Below, one piece after another: positions 10,768-20,646 of a stretch of 64,000 nt of DNA. Source of the stretch: Phoma sp. XZ068 (Eukaryota > Ascomycota > Dothideomycetes > Pleosporales > Didymellaceae); NCBI GenBank assembly GCA_004835665.1, contig RBKR01000017.1, positions 434,001-498,000 of the forward strand. Direction: 5' to 3'. The translations under genes were made by a program, and so were the position numbers. Under the pieces are notes generated by a model, which had not been told where the DNA came from, searched no databases, and worked only from the letters and a program-made list of their open reading frames with translations. Numbering within the stretch: position 1 is the stretch's first letter; each line of letters starts with the position of its first letter.

Positions 10768-11290
10768 ACTCAACATGGTGTTTTGTAAGTTCCTATCACG
10801 CAAACGCTAATTGTCAAGAGCACTAATGGGTTCAGTGCTGCTGCTGCGACTTTCGTTAAAGTTTACTGTATGCGATATCTTAACAAACTGTCAGATGTGA
10901 CCTATGCAAGGGCAGCCATCTCGCTATGGTACATGTAAGTTGGGCTCATGCATATACATTTACTTCACTGAGTCGTAAATGAACAGGGCTGAAGTGTTCG
11001 TCCTTAACATCGCTGGCTCTCTTCCCACTCTCCGACCGCTGTACTCCCAGATCCGCGGCCATCTACCCTCTAGCGTCGCGTCCGCTCTGTCTAAAAAGAT
11101 CCGCACTGGCTCCAGTAGTCGAAATTATCAATCTGGTCAAGTGGCTTTCCATACAGTGGGGTCGGAACCATTGAAAAGAGCTGGACACCGAGGCGCAGGC
11201 AACGTCACAATTGATCTCGACGACATAGACAACAAACAACCAGCAAGAGCAAAGATCGAGTACAACGAACGGTTCCAAGGTGCGCCCTAA
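10768..11290 (+). pseudogene. 5'-truncated PTH11-like (fungal rhodopsin-domain) integral membrane protein
   Basis: Three exonic pieces can be spliced: up to 10784, 10836-10934 and 10987-11290. Both introns have good borders (GTAAGT with TTCAG; GTAAGT with AACAG). The joined translation reads HGVFAAAATFVKVY, then ARAAISLWYM joined to AEVFVLNIAGSLPTLRPLY. That last block is the characteristic final transmembrane helix of fungal rhodopsin-domain/PTH11-related receptors, where a phrase like IAASIPTLRPLF is common. About 80 residues of hydrophilic cytosolic tail follow. An in-frame TGA lies at 10765-10767 and the first five or so helices are absent. It lies head to head with the truncated methyltransferase. 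I infer loss by deletion. Confidence 0.68.
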
Positions 11291-11602
11291 TTTGATACAA
11301 CCGAGACCAAAGGCGAGTTCAGGATCCATGTGAGACAAGACGTTTCGGTCGAATAGGCCGGACTCTCTGAGCGAAATACACTCGCTCTTGACAGCAATAG
11401 GCAGCCTGAGTTGTAAATGAAAGCCAAACACGGTAACCAAAAACTCCGCGAAGCCTCGAAAATTTTTGGAAGGTCATCGCATTTCTTTCAATAGAAACCT
11501 CCAAACACAATGTATTCAGTCATTCAAAGTGGTCTTTAGGCATAAGGTCCAAGTGTCGATACAAAAATTTGGGGGTGGGTGCGGCTTATGAGCATTGGAG
11601 GA

Positions 11603-11615
11603 CCCCCCCCCCCCC
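11603..11615 (+). repeat. Poly-C run (13 nt)
   Basis: Uninterrupted run of C in the gene-poor region, preceded by a G-rich stretch near 11570-11580. Run length is prone to assembly error. Confidence 0.8.
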
Positions 11616-12220
11616 AAATCTCATAAGTAAGGAACAGACCTCGTCAGATTTTGCGTCGAAAGAGGTTTTGATGTCATCTAGGAGGTTTCTCACGGCATGC
11701 CCCACAAGGACGATGGTTGGTATGCACCGCGCTTGTCGCCGTTGAAGCAGAGGCACATCAGTGCGTATGAGGATTTCCTTCGCTTCAACCCTGGTAATAA
11801 ACTACTGCCGAACTGGAAGTCCTCCGAATCCCCAGATTCCACGGTGGTATGGCAGATGAGGGCCCCAGCTTGGACCATAGGTGGAGGATTGCTGCCATAG
11901 CGTCTGCGATGCCGAAACCAGTCGCCAGAAAGAGGGCTTTTTAGTACCTAGAAGCGTTCAAGCAAAAAAAATTAGCTTTACGTAAACTTGGTAGGTCACC
12001 AATATAACGGAGTCGAATAATGGCGGAGGTTAGACCTCGCGGGCCAGGCACGAGTCTTCGAACACCTAACTGATTAGCCTATTATAAACATCGTTTTAGT
12101 TGGTCAACGAAGCAGTGATTATCAATAGATTGAAGAACAGTTTTTGGTCTTATAGGTAAGAAATAGCTCCTCTAGCTATAGAGTGGAAATAGAAACGTGC
12201 ATTTGGGGCAAAGAGGTAGT

Positions 12221-12303
12221 AGAAGAAGAAGAAGAAGAAGAAGAAGAAGAAGAAGAAGAAGAAGAAGAAGAAGAAGAAGAAGAAGAAGAAGAAGAAGAAG
12301 AAG
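12221..12303 (+). repeat. GAA/TTC trinucleotide microsatellite, about 27 units
   Basis: Uninterrupted (AGA)n over about 83 bp. It creates a spurious poly-Glu frame on the plus strand and a poly-Ser frame on the minus strand. Such purine-only tracts can form triplex DNA and are highly polymorphic. Confidence 0.95.
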
Positions 12304-12998
12304 ACAGTATCGAATTCTTTAACCAAACTTTAAGGAACTTAGCGTCTGAATTGAATATTGAAGACACAGAGTCTATAACTAAAACCGCCGAAGACTGATC
12401 TGTAGTCGAGACGACGTTACTTCTTTATGGACGGGAGGGGTTATGGCCATGCGCGTGCTACAAGACCTGGGCCTACCTTGGGCCATTATACTAGGAAGGG
12501 TTGAGTGAGTAGGCTTTACTCTCTAAACTCGATTAAAGATAATAGGGTGAACAGCTCGGTGCAGCGAAGCTACAATCTATCTGCTACCTGGTGATGGGAC
12601 CGACGCCATCGTAACGACTGGGAAGAAGGCTCAATAGTGAATGTGCGCAGCATTTCGCCCGCACATGTTGTAGCCTGGATTTTGACATGATTGTTGCACG
12701 CAGTTGAGCTTGCTTAAGGTGAAGACAAGCTCCTCACAGCTTCACGCAGTCTCAACAGCAACATTGACGTTGGAATTGACGTCTGCAAGGTGGGCCGAAA
12801 GGACCCCCGGGGGGACTCCTCCAGACTGATCTTACCAAGATTTTCCACATGCACGCATGTGGAGTGCTACGCAACAGAGACCCACGTTTGACGGTCGGGA
12901 GGAGCCGAGCGAAGCCTAGTATGCACGTGATGCGAAGAAGTGGGGACGAGTCAGGACACAGCCAAGATGTGTTGTTGCTGTCGTTTGAGCGCGAGATA

Positions 12999-13006
12999 TG
13001 ACGTCA
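12999..13006. promoter_or_regulatory. TGACGTCA (CRE-like bZIP site)
   Basis: Perfect palindrome in the gene-poor region, 1.8 kb upstream of the Prm10-like start. No nearby gene gives it an obvious role. Confidence 0.25.
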
Positions 13007-14816
13007 GACGGTGGATATGTCCTTCCGCATGCGGCTTCAACCCCTGACAACCTCAGGTGCATGACGATTGGCATAATTCTGGGCACTTCTGTAGAGTTGC
13101 GCGTCTGTACGCGCGAGCGTCGGACGACAGCTGTGGACACGGTGCGTGTTGTTATCAACCCCGAGTTTTGTTGACGACCCTGTAGTGTTGAGAATAGGGT
13201 GCTGCTATTTGTAGCAGCGCGATATCACAACGCACGGCATGCCTCGCGGTCCAACCACTGGAAACATGTGATGGAAGCGCCGAGACAATCGTCGCAGAAG
13301 TCAGTTTGTGCTGCAACTGTTGGGATCTGCACGTTGCAGGGACGCACGGCATGCACGGCTTTGATCCGGCTAGGCGGGTGACGGATTAAGCTTTCCAGGT
13401 TTTCTAAAGTTCTCAGCCTCCTGTTCGCCACCCGACGAACCACCATAGCGTCCAAGCGGCTGTCATCTGAGTATTGAACTATGACGATTCTGTCCGCTTT
13501 CAGGAACTTCTTTTCCCTTGCCGCTGCTCGCCGCGAGTCGTCGTTGCCGGCCAGTAACTTCACGACAGCGATGCGGCGATGGGGGTTCTCGATCATGCCG
13601 TACACCTTCTATCATCGCATCGCTCCTACGGCGGTCCTTGGTTCATGGCCATTGGAGGACGCGCATTGCGAGGCTTGGAGACCCAGTTATACCCACAATG
13701 TGTTCTTATCTCGGATTCTCTCAACCAGTGCACCAAGAGTTTGGCACGACCTTTCCACTTTTCTAACGCATCGGCAACCGTGCTTGGAATGGGCGGATGC
13801 AAATCCCCACCTGTAACGGAAGTGCAGCTCCTGAGACTGTCGTCAGTTCAAGAGCACCTTTACAGCGCCAAATTGCGATGTTGTGACGACGCTTTCGTGT
13901 TTGTTTGGCAGCTTTGATTCATTCTCACGCCGTGCAGATGTCAACATCGGCCAGCTACGGCAACCTTATCTCGCAGGACTTTCGGTACACTTGCGGTACG
14001 TTGATATCGGAATTCGCGACAGAGCTAGCTCTAAGAATATTCGGCGCGGCGTCTTAAGCCACACCCGCAGCTGCAGTCCAAAAGTTCGGCGCGCTCTTGG
14101 TGCGGCTGTCGTGATTTTGGCGTTCCCTCCCAGCTACCACATTCCCTGCAACCGTACTCCACCGAGATTCTTCTTTCAGCCAACGCAGCTCACGTCGAAC
14201 ATTCTGGCCATTTGTAATTGCAAACGAAAATTGGGTCTTCTAACGCCACGGCAGAATCTGCGAGGGTCATACTTGTTCGCTTGTCGCTCGGAAGCGCGTG
14301 CGTTTACATCCGCGGTGGTGGGCTCTTATCAATACCACCCAACCCTGCGAGGAAAGGGCTACACTACTAACTCCTGTTTCCAACGACCGTTAATTTCGTC
14401 ATCACCTCCACCACCCATTTGCACCTCCTGAAGGACTTGGTCTTTACTGCTGCCAAATCAATAAGACTTCGTTTCATTATCACCGGAGATTCTCAACTGT
14501 AACACCGTACCACTGCGCCCAAAGGACCCATATATACCCGAACGTAGAGCACCGATTGCTCCTTGCATCTGACACTACTCATCGGAGATCTGCCGCTAGG
14601 TGCAGCCTACGGCTACGGTTCAAACCTTCCTGAGACTATCAGCCGCTTTCGGCTACGAACTATTACCCCCACGTGCAGTTTTCCATATCTTGAGTCAAGG
14701 AGGCCAGCGTTCTAGAGGCGCGTATTGACAATCGACGGGGTTTCGGTTCGTTGCCAAGAAGGTACTCTCCCACACACCCTCCGCCCAGGGTCATAGGCCG
14801 ACAGTATAATATCAAC

Positions 14817-17579
14817 ATGGACCCCTTTCAAGATCCCGGGCCATCCCACTCTCAAAACAGCCCGGAAGACCAGATGGCATCAACCCCAGGGCGCAAGCGC
14901 GTCGTCTGGAGGGAAGATACTGCTGCTGAACTTCCGACGTCATCAGCGGCGCCTGATGACAACAATACTGGTTCAGGAGGTCACAATACCCCCCTGCAGA
15001 GATCAGATCTTTCCCAAGATGACTTGAGAAAGATGCGAGAGTCTATCAAGATAGCTCTTTCAGAAGAATACCCACAGGAAGCAGGGGCTACTCCGCCCGC
15101 CCGAGATGTACAAAAACCACGCCCAGCCATACGAAAAGCTCCTCGCACACCGCCAGAGTTCTACCTCAACGATGAACCCAATCCGTTCGAGGACGAGCTT
15201 GAACGACAGAACTCAGTCAGGTCCAAGGCAAAGGAGCGATCCGGTCTAGAGGCCCATCGACGAGCGGCAAAACTTTCACAATCAATGGGCACATACTCTG
15301 CTCCAGTGTCTCGTCGCGGCTCTCAGGGCCAGATGACCCCACCAACCATGGAGCCTCAGAGCATGGCCAGTTCGCATGAGCACACTGCCGAGAACAGTGA
15401 GGATGAGGATGACGACGATCCTCAATTTATGAAGCGAGCATCCATGCTCTTGCGCAACCACACGGTCCGACACGGTGGCGTGGGCGCAGCGTTCAGCATG
15501 GAGGATCTATATCATCCGGAATCTACCCTCCAGTCTGGACAAGTCACACCCACAAATGACGTTGAGATCGGTGACGAGCATGTCGCACGGCCGCGGAAGT
15601 ATCGGACTGGTGTTCTGGGAACTTTGCTGCAAGCCTCGACAGCTGCTGCTCAAGCCCCAGTCACCGCTTCCCGATCAGGACGACCTTCTCACTCTAGAAA
15701 CCTTAGTGCTGGGTATACTTTTAGCGGAGCTTCAACCGCGGCCAACTCTCCAAACTCGTCACCTCCTCGGTCAGGGACTACAACACCTCGTAGCAAACCA
15801 TGGTTCAGCCGTCATCAGAATAACCAGTCTACGAACTCCGTCTCGCAGCTCGTCGGTACCTCTGCGCGTAGCTTTTCTGCTCCTTCCCAACAGGATCTGG
15901 GCAATGAGTTCGAAGAGCAAGTTAAAAAGACCCGCCCAGGAATGGGCAAACGATCAAAGTCAGACGAATACATCAAGAAGCCCAAAAGAAATCGCGAGAA
16001 CGATCTAAAGATCAAAATCCACATCGCAGGCACTTTAGCTCGACAAAGTTACCTCCGCAAGCTTTGCAAGGCTTTGATGATGTATGGTGCGCCTACTCAT
16101 CGTCTGGAAGAGTACCTCAACATGTCAGCGCGTGTTCTGGAGATTGAAGCCCAGTTTCTCTACATGCCTGGCTGCATGATCTGTGCTTTTGACGACACAT
16201 CAATTCACACTTCAGAAGTCAAGCTGGTAAGGACTACACAAGGTGTTGATCTTGGAAAGCTACGCGATGTCCACGAGATCTACAAGGATGTCGTTCACGA
16301 TCGCATTGGTGTTGATGAAGCAACCCCTCGCTTGGAAGCCATCATGGGACGGAAGAACAAGTTCGGTCGTTGGTTACGAGTGCCTGTGTACGGTCTCGCC
16401 TCCGCTACAGTTGCACCATTCGCCTTCAGCGCTCGACCTATTGATCTTCCTTTCTGCTTCGTGCTGGGATGTATCATCGGCTGGCTGCAACTAATCGTCG
16501 CACCGGGCAACGAGCTTATCAGCAACGTTTTCGAGATTGGCGCTGCCGTTATAACCAGCTTCCTTGCTCGCGCCCTTGGTTCCATCCGTGACAAAGATGG
16601 CAAGGAAATCTTTTGCTTCAGTGCCATGGCACAGTCCAGTATCGCCCTTATTCTTCCGGGTTTCATGGTTCTTTGCGCCTCCCTCGAACTCCAGAGCAAG
16701 CACATCGTTGCTGGCTCAGTCCGTATGGTATACGCTATCATTTACTCGCTATTCCTCGGTTTTGGCATCACCATCGGTACGGTGCTCTACGGCATGATGG
16801 ACAAGAATGCCACATCAAACACCAGCTGCACCGATCCTATGTCCTCACACTTCTACTATCTTTTCGTCTTGGCCTTCTCGATATGCCTTATGATTGTCAA
16901 TCAAGCAAAGTACAAGCAAATGCCCTCGATGGCCATCATCGCCCTCATCGGCTACATCGTGAACTTCCACAGCTCGCAATACTTCAAAGCAAACGCGCAG
17001 GTCTCCAACACACTTGGTGCCTTGGCGATTGGTATTGCCGCCAACGTACACGCTCGTTTCGGTCGTCATCTTGAGAACTGGAGCCTGGATACATGGGAGC
17101 ACAAACTTCGTCCTCGGGTCATGGCTCTGCGGAAGAAATATTTGCGCAATCGTCACGGCGCTATTCGCTCTTTGCCCAAGGTCGAGCGCTCTGAATACAG
17201 TACCACAAACGACGACAGCGCAACACACTCTCGCGCCAGCTCTGTCAGTGACTTCGTCCCGCATACGCGTAAGATAGGGTACGGACTTGCTGCTGCGGCC
17301 ATGTTGCCTGCTATCTTCGTGCAGGTGCCTTCCGGTCTCAGTGTACAAGGGTCTCTTGTCTCCGGCCTCCATTCTGCGGATCAAATCACGAGAAACACGA
17401 CCGATGCTGCGACAGTGAGTGCTGCAGATGTCACGGCTAGCAGCACGCTTAATAGTATTGCTCTTAATGTTGGTTTTTCGGTTGTGCAGATTGCAATTGG
17501 CATCACAGTCGGCCTTTTTCTTGCGGCTTTGATTGTTTACCCGCTCGGGAAGAGACGGTCTGGTTTGTTCAGTTTCTAA
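14817..17579 (+). CDS. PRM10: Prm10/ThrE-like multispanning membrane protein
   Basis: A single exon of 920 residues from ATG 14817 (MDPFQDPGPSHSQ). The open frame extends upstream only through a TTG. The first 400 residues are hydrophilic, Ser/Pro-rich and probably cytosolic. The membrane part begins after the basic block KIKIHIAGTLARQSYLRKL, a known ThrE opening, followed by LMMYGAPTHRLEEYL and FLYMPGCMICAF. About ten hydrophobic helices follow, including FCFVLGCIIGWLQLIVAP, FSAMAQSSIALILPGFMVL and VQIAIGITVGLFLAALIVY. The family (DUF1212 plus DUF3815) includes bacterial threonine/serine exporters and yeast Prm10, a pheromone-regulated protein of unknown transport role. Substrate is unknown. 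It converges on the carboxypeptidase gene. Confidence 0.92.
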   Translation: MDPFQDPGPSHSQNSPEDQMASTPGRKRVVWREDTAAELPTSSAAPDDNNTGSGGHNTPLQRSDLSQDDLRKMRESIKIALSEEYPQEAGATPPARDVQKPRPAIRKAPRTPPEFYLNDEPNPFEDELERQNSVRSKAKERSGLEAHRRAAKLSQSMGTYSAPVSRRGSQGQMTPPTMEPQSMASSHEHTAENSEDEDDDDPQFMKRASMLLRNHTVRHGGVGAAFSMEDLYHPESTLQSGQVTPTNDVEIGDEHVARPRKYRTGVLGTLLQASTAAAQAPVTASRSGRPSHSRNLSAGYTFSGASTAANSPNSSPPRSGTTTPRSKPWFSRHQNNQSTNSVSQLVGTSARSFSAPSQQDLGNEFEEQVKKTRPGMGKRSKSDEYIKKPKRNRENDLKIKIHIAGTLARQSYLRKLCKALMMYGAPTHRLEEYLNMSARVLEIEAQFLYMPGCMICAFDDTSIHTSEVKLVRTTQGVDLGKLRDVHEIYKDVVHDRIGVDEATPRLEAIMGRKNKFGRWLRVPVYGLASATVAPFAFSARPIDLPFCFVLGCIIGWLQLIVAPGNELISNVFEIGAAVITSFLARALGSIRDKDGKEIFCFSAMAQSSIALILPGFMVLCASLELQSKHIVAGSVRMVYAIIYSLFLGFGITIGTVLYGMMDKNATSNTSCTDPMSSHFYYLFVLAFSICLMIVNQAKYKQMPSMAIIALIGYIVNFHSSQYFKANAQVSNTLGALAIGIAANVHARFGRHLENWSLDTWEHKLRPRVMALRKKYLRNRHGAIRSLPKVERSEYSTTNDDSATHSRASSVSDFVPHTRKIGYGLAAAAMLPAIFVQVPSGLSVQGSLVSGLHSADQITRNTTDAATVSAADVTASSTLNSIALNVGFSVVQIAIGITVGLFLAALIVYPLGKRRSGLFSF

Positions 17580-17925
17580 ATATTGTTGCTTTATTCTATT
17601 TTGCAAGTCCTCGTTAGCGTTTAGTTTGAAGCGAAAGAAGCGATAGATATGCATCATTGGCGTTGGTTTTTAGCATTTACAGGTGTTGACAAGCTCGGGT
17701 AGCTATGAATTGTTAGATTTTGGTGCTGGTGTGTTAATAGAATGCAGACCCTGGATGGCTGCAAGTGTCTCAATTCATATCACATCTGTTGTTCATGTTC
17801 AAGTGATCAAATGGCGTGTATTCGGCTCCGGGCAGTATTGCACTCACTCCATGAAGAGCTCCCTATGTTACATCCATAGTTAGAAGTGCGACACACCCTT
17901 TGACCCCCTCTCCGCCCGCACTGAT
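17580..17925. other. Intergenic, convergent 3' ends
   Basis: 346 bp between convergent stop codons, expected to carry two 3' UTRs. No gene seen. Confidence 0.5.
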
Positions 17926-19673
17926 CTAAGGGCTTGGTGTGCTTGTAGGCGGCAATGCAACATATGGCTCGGTATGCGTTGCCTCAGCCGTCCCATTTGT
18001 GCTATAATCATCCGTAACAACTTGACTCCCATCCGCAATAATAACGTGATCCAAAACACGCTTGAAGTGCTCTAGACTAGCTGCAGGCTGGTAGTATGGC
18101 ACCTCATGGCCCGCCTCATAAATCCTGGTGAAACTGAAGTTACCATACTCGCGCACTGCACCGTATTCCACGCCGTCGACGAGGAACGGCGTATAGCCAG
18201 CGGCGCGGAAAGCTGCTTTATCAGTGTGGTTGACAGCGAGGGAAACGGCTTCGCCGCCGAACCAGTTGCAGATGTAGTCTGCATCGCCGTAGAGCAGGGC
18301 AACGCGGACGCCGTAGTCGAGGATCTCGGTCAGTTCGTCGACGAAGGAATAGATCCAGTCCCCAGTTGAATCAAACCCAGAAAAAACCGTCGGTGAACTG
18401 GAGGCGGTGTAATTAATATTGACGCCGAGGGCTTCTTGGGTGGAGGCGAGATTGAGGAAATCTACGAAATAATCAGGTGGAGTGGGGTCGTCTGTGTCAT
18501 GTTAACACCGCGTTTATATAACCTCGTAACTGCTGCGTACCGTAGGGGTGGCGAATATCGTAGATGCCGCGGTCACCAAGGTTGTAGTAGGGACCTTCGA
18601 CGAGAGATCGGCAAAGAGTCATGGCCTGAGAGCACGTGAGTTGGCCTTCCTCTGTGCTGCGGTCAGACTGTTTGCAAAACTCAATCCGGTCATTGCAGCC
18701 TTGCGGGAAATGAAAAGCTTGTAACATGAACGTACTGGTGGGTATTAGGGCGCTATTTGAGACAGGGAGGGCAAAATGGACTCACTATACCGTGTCGTTG
18801 AGAGCTTTGATCCCATAGGTGTTATTGACGGCGAATTCTGGATACCACGGCGCTTGGACTGGAACTTGTTAGCACCATGTCGCTCTTGGTCAATCAAATA
18901 AACGCACTCTGCATATCAATAAGTCCATTTATAATGCCAAGGGTATCCATTTGTAGCTCAACACCCTTAGTAGAACCATTGCGAATGGCTTCGTTTTGTT
19001 GGTAGAAGTACTTGTAAAACCCTGGTCCGTAATGGCCTCCGTAGCTTTCGGTCCACAAATTAAAAGTCAGATTCTTGATATCGGCATCTAGTTGAGGTGA
19101 GAGCTCCAAGAATGCCTGCAAAATATGCCACGCGCCTATGGCCGCAGCTTCAGTGGTGTTGGCTTTGTCAGGATCAACCAGTGAGTACCTGCCGGCTTCG
19201 TCTACTTCTGTGGTTTCATAAGAGAAACCTACACCAATAGGCTGACTCAGATAGAGCATGTTACTGTGCTCGTTCCAAGAATAGGGATTAAGCTGGGTTT
19301 TAAGTTCCTTGGTAACATTGCAGGGACCATGTTCCTGGAAGAGGCCAACAAGGCTATCACTTCCAGGCCCGCCATTCAGCCAGAGCGTGAGCGGTTTGTC
19401 TCGGGAGTTCTCGCGCGCCTCGAAGAACCAGAAGAACATGTTTGTTTTCTCGTCCAGGCTGATGTATCCGGAATAGTCATCGACACCTACGGTAGTCTCG
19501 CAAACGCCCTGCTTGCCGGGCTGCTTGTAGCGAATTTGTGCGCCCTGGGGTGAAGTGATAGTCCTCACACCTGTAGCATTGGCGGGCACTTGACGCTCAA
19601 AGAGAGAAGTCGCAAGAGGGCTGCTGAGAGAAGCAGCTATCAAGACGACAGCAATCTGTGTAAGCCGTGCCAT
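17926..19673 (-). CDS. Secreted serine carboxypeptidase, peptidase family S10
   Basis: Exons 19673-18908, 18858-18786, 18734-18541 and 18491-17926 join in frame to 532 residues. The first intron ends with the branch/acceptor TGCTAACAAGTTCCAG. The N-terminus is a secretory signal (MARLTQIAVVLIAASLSS). The oxyanion-hole segment is WLNGGPGSDSLVGLFQEHGP. The nucleophile Ser lies in WTESYGGHYGP, the catalytic Asp in LLYGDADYICNWFGGE and the His in YEAGHEVPYYQP. Several N-x-S/T sites fit a glycoprotein. The enzyme removes C-terminal residues from peptides at acidic pH, outside the cell or in the vacuole. The subclass with GPGSDS in place of GPGCSS is common in filamentous fungi. No GPI signal is obvious. 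Confidence 0.94.
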
Positions 19674-20646
19674 GCTGGCGATACGTAATTGTATGTGTTG
19701 ATAACAATGTCAATGATGAAACAACAAGTAAAGTGAAAGACTGGACAGACGTGGGGAGTATTGGGGACTGGCTGGGCTTTGTATTTAGATCACTACATAC
19801 TAAAGCTGTGCCGTGACATTCGATCCACTGTACTGCCTGTACTTATTCTGGTCCCGCATTGCTCCTACCCAAGGGTTGTGGAAGAAGTTTATATATCCTA
19901 ACTTATGATAACTAAACTCAAAACAAGGGAAGTGCTTCGATGCGATCTGATCCTATTGGTCGGATAGGTACGGGTAGCCTTCATCGTCATGAGGGTTGCA
20001 GCGCAGCACGGCAAAAGTGCGATTGTTCTTCGGTGCATTTTTGAAATATCACCGCAAACCTGCCGTGCGATAACCCTCGGAATGATATCCTGTACTTTTG
20101 TATGGCACCGCAAAGTTTCAACCCTGCAACCTCATATTCGCCACTATTACAATACTATGCTTCCCTGAATTTGTCGACCCCAAGCTCGATGCGAAGCTTG
20201 GTCAATATGAGCGTCGTTGACAAGCTACCCATTTCTGCTCCAGAGCTGCTTGCTTAATTACCTCGGGAGGGAGGTTCGACGCATAGTTGCGAAAAAAGAG
20301 TGGAAGCCAAGTGAGCTTATCATGTCTTGCGAAGCTTGGATACGTCATCAACAACATCTAGGTATGGCTGCTTCTCGGGTGAATGCCTGTAACGGTGCCG
20401 GTGAGCTGTGGGCTAAGAAGAGCCAAACAGTTTCGCAAACTACACGAGGGGCTAGAGCGTCTCACACACTAACCATAATTGGCTACTTGCAAGGCTGATC
20501 TTCAATGCACAGCGACTGCGTTCGGGAATATGCGGATAAGCTCCTGTAGACACACCTCCCCTTGTATATCAATTCAAAACGAAAATTTAACATGGATTGA
20601 ATTCTTTTGTGCTTGTTATACCAAACCTTGAGTGCCCCAGATGGCT
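19674..20646. other. Intergenic, carboxypeptidase promoter and P450 3' flank
   Basis: 973 bp. No supportable gene; a plus-strand open frame near 20.2-20.5 kb has no family features. Confidence 0.5.

Larger units (their letters stand above)
11291..14816. other. 3.5-kb gene-poor region
   Basis: No gene can be supported. The stretch has a 13-base C run, an 83-bp GAA tract, a small perfect palindrome around 12845-12864 (arms TCCACATG/CATGTGGA) and a TGACGTCA site. Open frames on both strands near 13.2-14.4 kb are short, overlap each other and show no family features. The last several hundred bases must hold the promoter and 5' UTR of the Prm10-like gene. Decayed transposon sequence is possible, but no transposase motif or terminal repeat was recognised. 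Confidence 0.5.

Noticed and set aside
12183..12398. Plus-strand frame with a long poly-Glu run, and the minus poly-Ser frame
   Set aside because: Produced entirely by the GAA microsatellite; flanks show no protein features.
13225..14431. Overlapping frames of 80-180 codons on both strands in the gene-poor region
   Set aside because: No family features, no splice continuation, and mutually exclusive. Could be chance frames in GC-balanced DNA.
14751..14816. N-terminal extension of the Prm10-like protein
   Set aside because: The extension starts with TTG; the first ATG is 14817.
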